Shown: in pieces, positions 63,172-64,000 of the stretch | How the letters are laid out: every line of letters starts with the position of its first letter | How positions within the stretch are numbered: position 1 is the stretch's first letter | NCBI RefSeq assembly: GCF_018362975.1 | Contig: NZ_CP074371.1 | Span: forward strand, 4,278,001-4,342,000 | Reading direction: 5' to 3' | Length of the DNA: 64,000 bases | DNA from: Nocardia tengchongensis | GTDB taxonomy: Bacteria > Actinomycetota > Actinomycetes > Mycobacteriales > Mycobacteriaceae | The notes under the pieces: model-generated | What the model was told of the DNA's origin: nothing | What the model saw: only the letters and a program-made list of their open reading frames with translations | The model's database searches: none | Position numbers and translations under genes: made by a program

Positions 63172-64000
63172 TCAGGCGGTCCGACGGTCGAAGTCGTAGT
63201 CGGTGAACGGGAACCGGTGATGGGCCCGTCGCGCCGAGAAGAATCCCGTCGGCCGGATGTAGGTCGAGTCCCCCTGGGAATTGCGGTAATAGGTCGGGAC
63301 GTGCGCGTTGAGTTCGGTCAGGTAGTAGCGCATGGCCGCGCCGTTGCGGTAGATGCGACGGTGATAGGCGTCGTGCGCGTCCTGCCGGACGGCCACCCGG
63401 GTCGCCGACCGCCGCCGCGCTTCCGAGATGGCGCGCACCGCATGGTCGGCGGTCATCTCCACGAAGGCGTGCCAGCCGCTGCCGGTCCACGAATACGGGC
63501 CGACCAGCGTCCAGCGATTGGGCAGGCCCGGCAGCGACACGCTCTCGTAGGCCTGCAGTCCGTGTTCGATGTAGTACTTGCCCAGATCCAGGCCGTCGCA
63601 TCCGACCACCAGGCCGGGCGTGTAGGTCTCCGGGTCGGAGAAGACGTGGTAGCCGGTCGCCAGCACGACCATGTCGAAGTTGCGCTCGATCCCGTCGGTG
63701 GTGCGCAGGCCGTGCTCGGTGAACCGTTCGATGGGGGTGGTCACCAGGTCGACATTGTCGCGGTTGAAGGCCAGCAGATAGCCCGTGTTCAGGGTCGGGC
63801 GTTTGGCGATCGGGCCGTAGTCCGGGGCCAGGCCCGCGCGAATCCCGGGATCGCGCACCAGGAGTCGCAGCAGTCCGCGGTAGCCGCGAATGGCGGTGGC
63901 ATCGATCGCCCGCAGGCCCGGCCGGACCACCGGCATCGGTGCGTTGGACATGGTCCGCACCACGGCGTCGACCGCCACCAGCGCCGCACCGTGCACGCCG
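63172..64000 (-). CDS. Flavin-containing (Baeyer-Villiger type) monooxygenase, C-terminal part
   Basis: About 276 residues are visible; the 5' end lies beyond the window. The FMO/BVMO landmark VVLATGYHVFSDP is present, followed by LPGLPNRWTLVGPYSWTGSGWHAFVEM, typical of the C-terminal FAD/substrate region. The N-terminal GxGxxG FAD site is not seen because of the cut. It lies 28 bases upstream of the SDR-FadD gene on the same strand, making a mymA-like arrangement: monooxygenase, SDR, ligase, then RidA. Confidence 0.88.
   Translation of the reverse strand, partial: GVHGAALVAVDAVVRTMSNAPMPVVRPGLRAIDATAIRGYRGLLRLLVRDPGIRAGLAPDYGPIAKRPTLNTGYLLAFNRDNVDLVTTPIERFTEHGLRTTDGIERNFDMVVLATGYHVFSDPETYTPGLVVGCDGLDLGKYYIEHGLQAYESVSLPGLPNRWTLVGPYSWTGSGWHAFVEMTADHAVRAISEARRRSATRVAVRQDAHDAYHRRIYRNGAAMRYYLTELNAHVPTYYRNSQGDSTYIRPTGFFSARRAHHRFPFTDYDFDRRTA

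Noticed and set aside
1..64000. tRNA, rRNA, CRISPR arrays, transposases or phage genes
   Set aside because: None was seen by reading; no cloverleaf, regular repeat-spacer pattern or transposase motif was found, though a weak tRNA could be missed without a computed search.

Overview
The window is high-GC actinobacterial DNA. Gene content points to a mycolic-acid actinomycete, most likely Nocardia or a close relative: a glnX-glnH-pknG locus, an MmpL transporter, an orphan Mce protein, a DUF222/HNH endonuclease, a YkuD L,D-transpeptidase, many TetR/AraC regulators and acyl-CoA dehydrogenases, and a mymA-like block (flavin monooxygenase, SDR, FadD). This assignment is inferred from gene families only. 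No rRNA, tRNA, CRISPR array or insertion sequence was seen.

Layout. 1-4.8 kb: a MinD-fold protein without Walker A lysines, an AraC regulator, a stand-alone GTP cyclohydrolase II, an XRE-TPR regulator and a small membrane protein. 4.9-14.9 kb (minus strand): a PI-PLC, then a seven-gene overlapping operon GlnX - GlnH - unknown 393-aa protein - PknG kinase - PP2C phosphatase - vWA protein - FHA protein, divergent from an ammonium transporter (15.2-16.7 kb). This is the most interesting locus: a PknG amino-acid-sensing module extended by phosphatase, vWA and FHA partners, three of which carry seven zinc ribbons in total. 16.7-23.1 kb: TetR/MmpL efflux pair, VOC protein, MarR, esterase, and two frameshifted genes. 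23.2-24.8 kb: a split Ada-like alkylation-repair cluster (Ogt, 2OG-Fe(II) oxygenase, Ada zinc domain), followed by an AAA ATPase that lacks its P-loop. 25.7-36.6 kb: regulators, two lipases, an epoxide hydrolase, a large LuxR (LAL) regulator and an ECF sigma factor with a SnoaL partner. 36.6-42.3 kb: L,D-transpeptidase, orphan Mce, and a small biosynthetic operon (LLM flavoenzyme, stand-alone condensation domain, glycosyltransferase). 42.4-51.9 kb: regulator with a divergent acyl-CoA dehydrogenase pair, SARP/AfsR regulator, small lipoprotein, DHA2 efflux pump, and a cysteine-free EF-Tu paralogue with a structured leader. 52-64 kb: acyl-CoA dehydrogenase, HNH endonuclease, a hairpin-rich non-coding stretch, SDR, AraC, D-aminoacylase, acyltransferase, RidA, an SDR-FadD fusion and a flavin monooxygenase cut by the window end.

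Six genes are broken by one- or two-base indels, and every one can be explained as a one-base change in a short homopolymer run. They are listed as frameshifted genes with their reconstructed spans. Either the assembly has a homopolymer error bias or these are young pseudogenes. Two other genes (the AAA ATPase and the AraC at 56.2 kb) appear to carry clean in-frame internal deletions.
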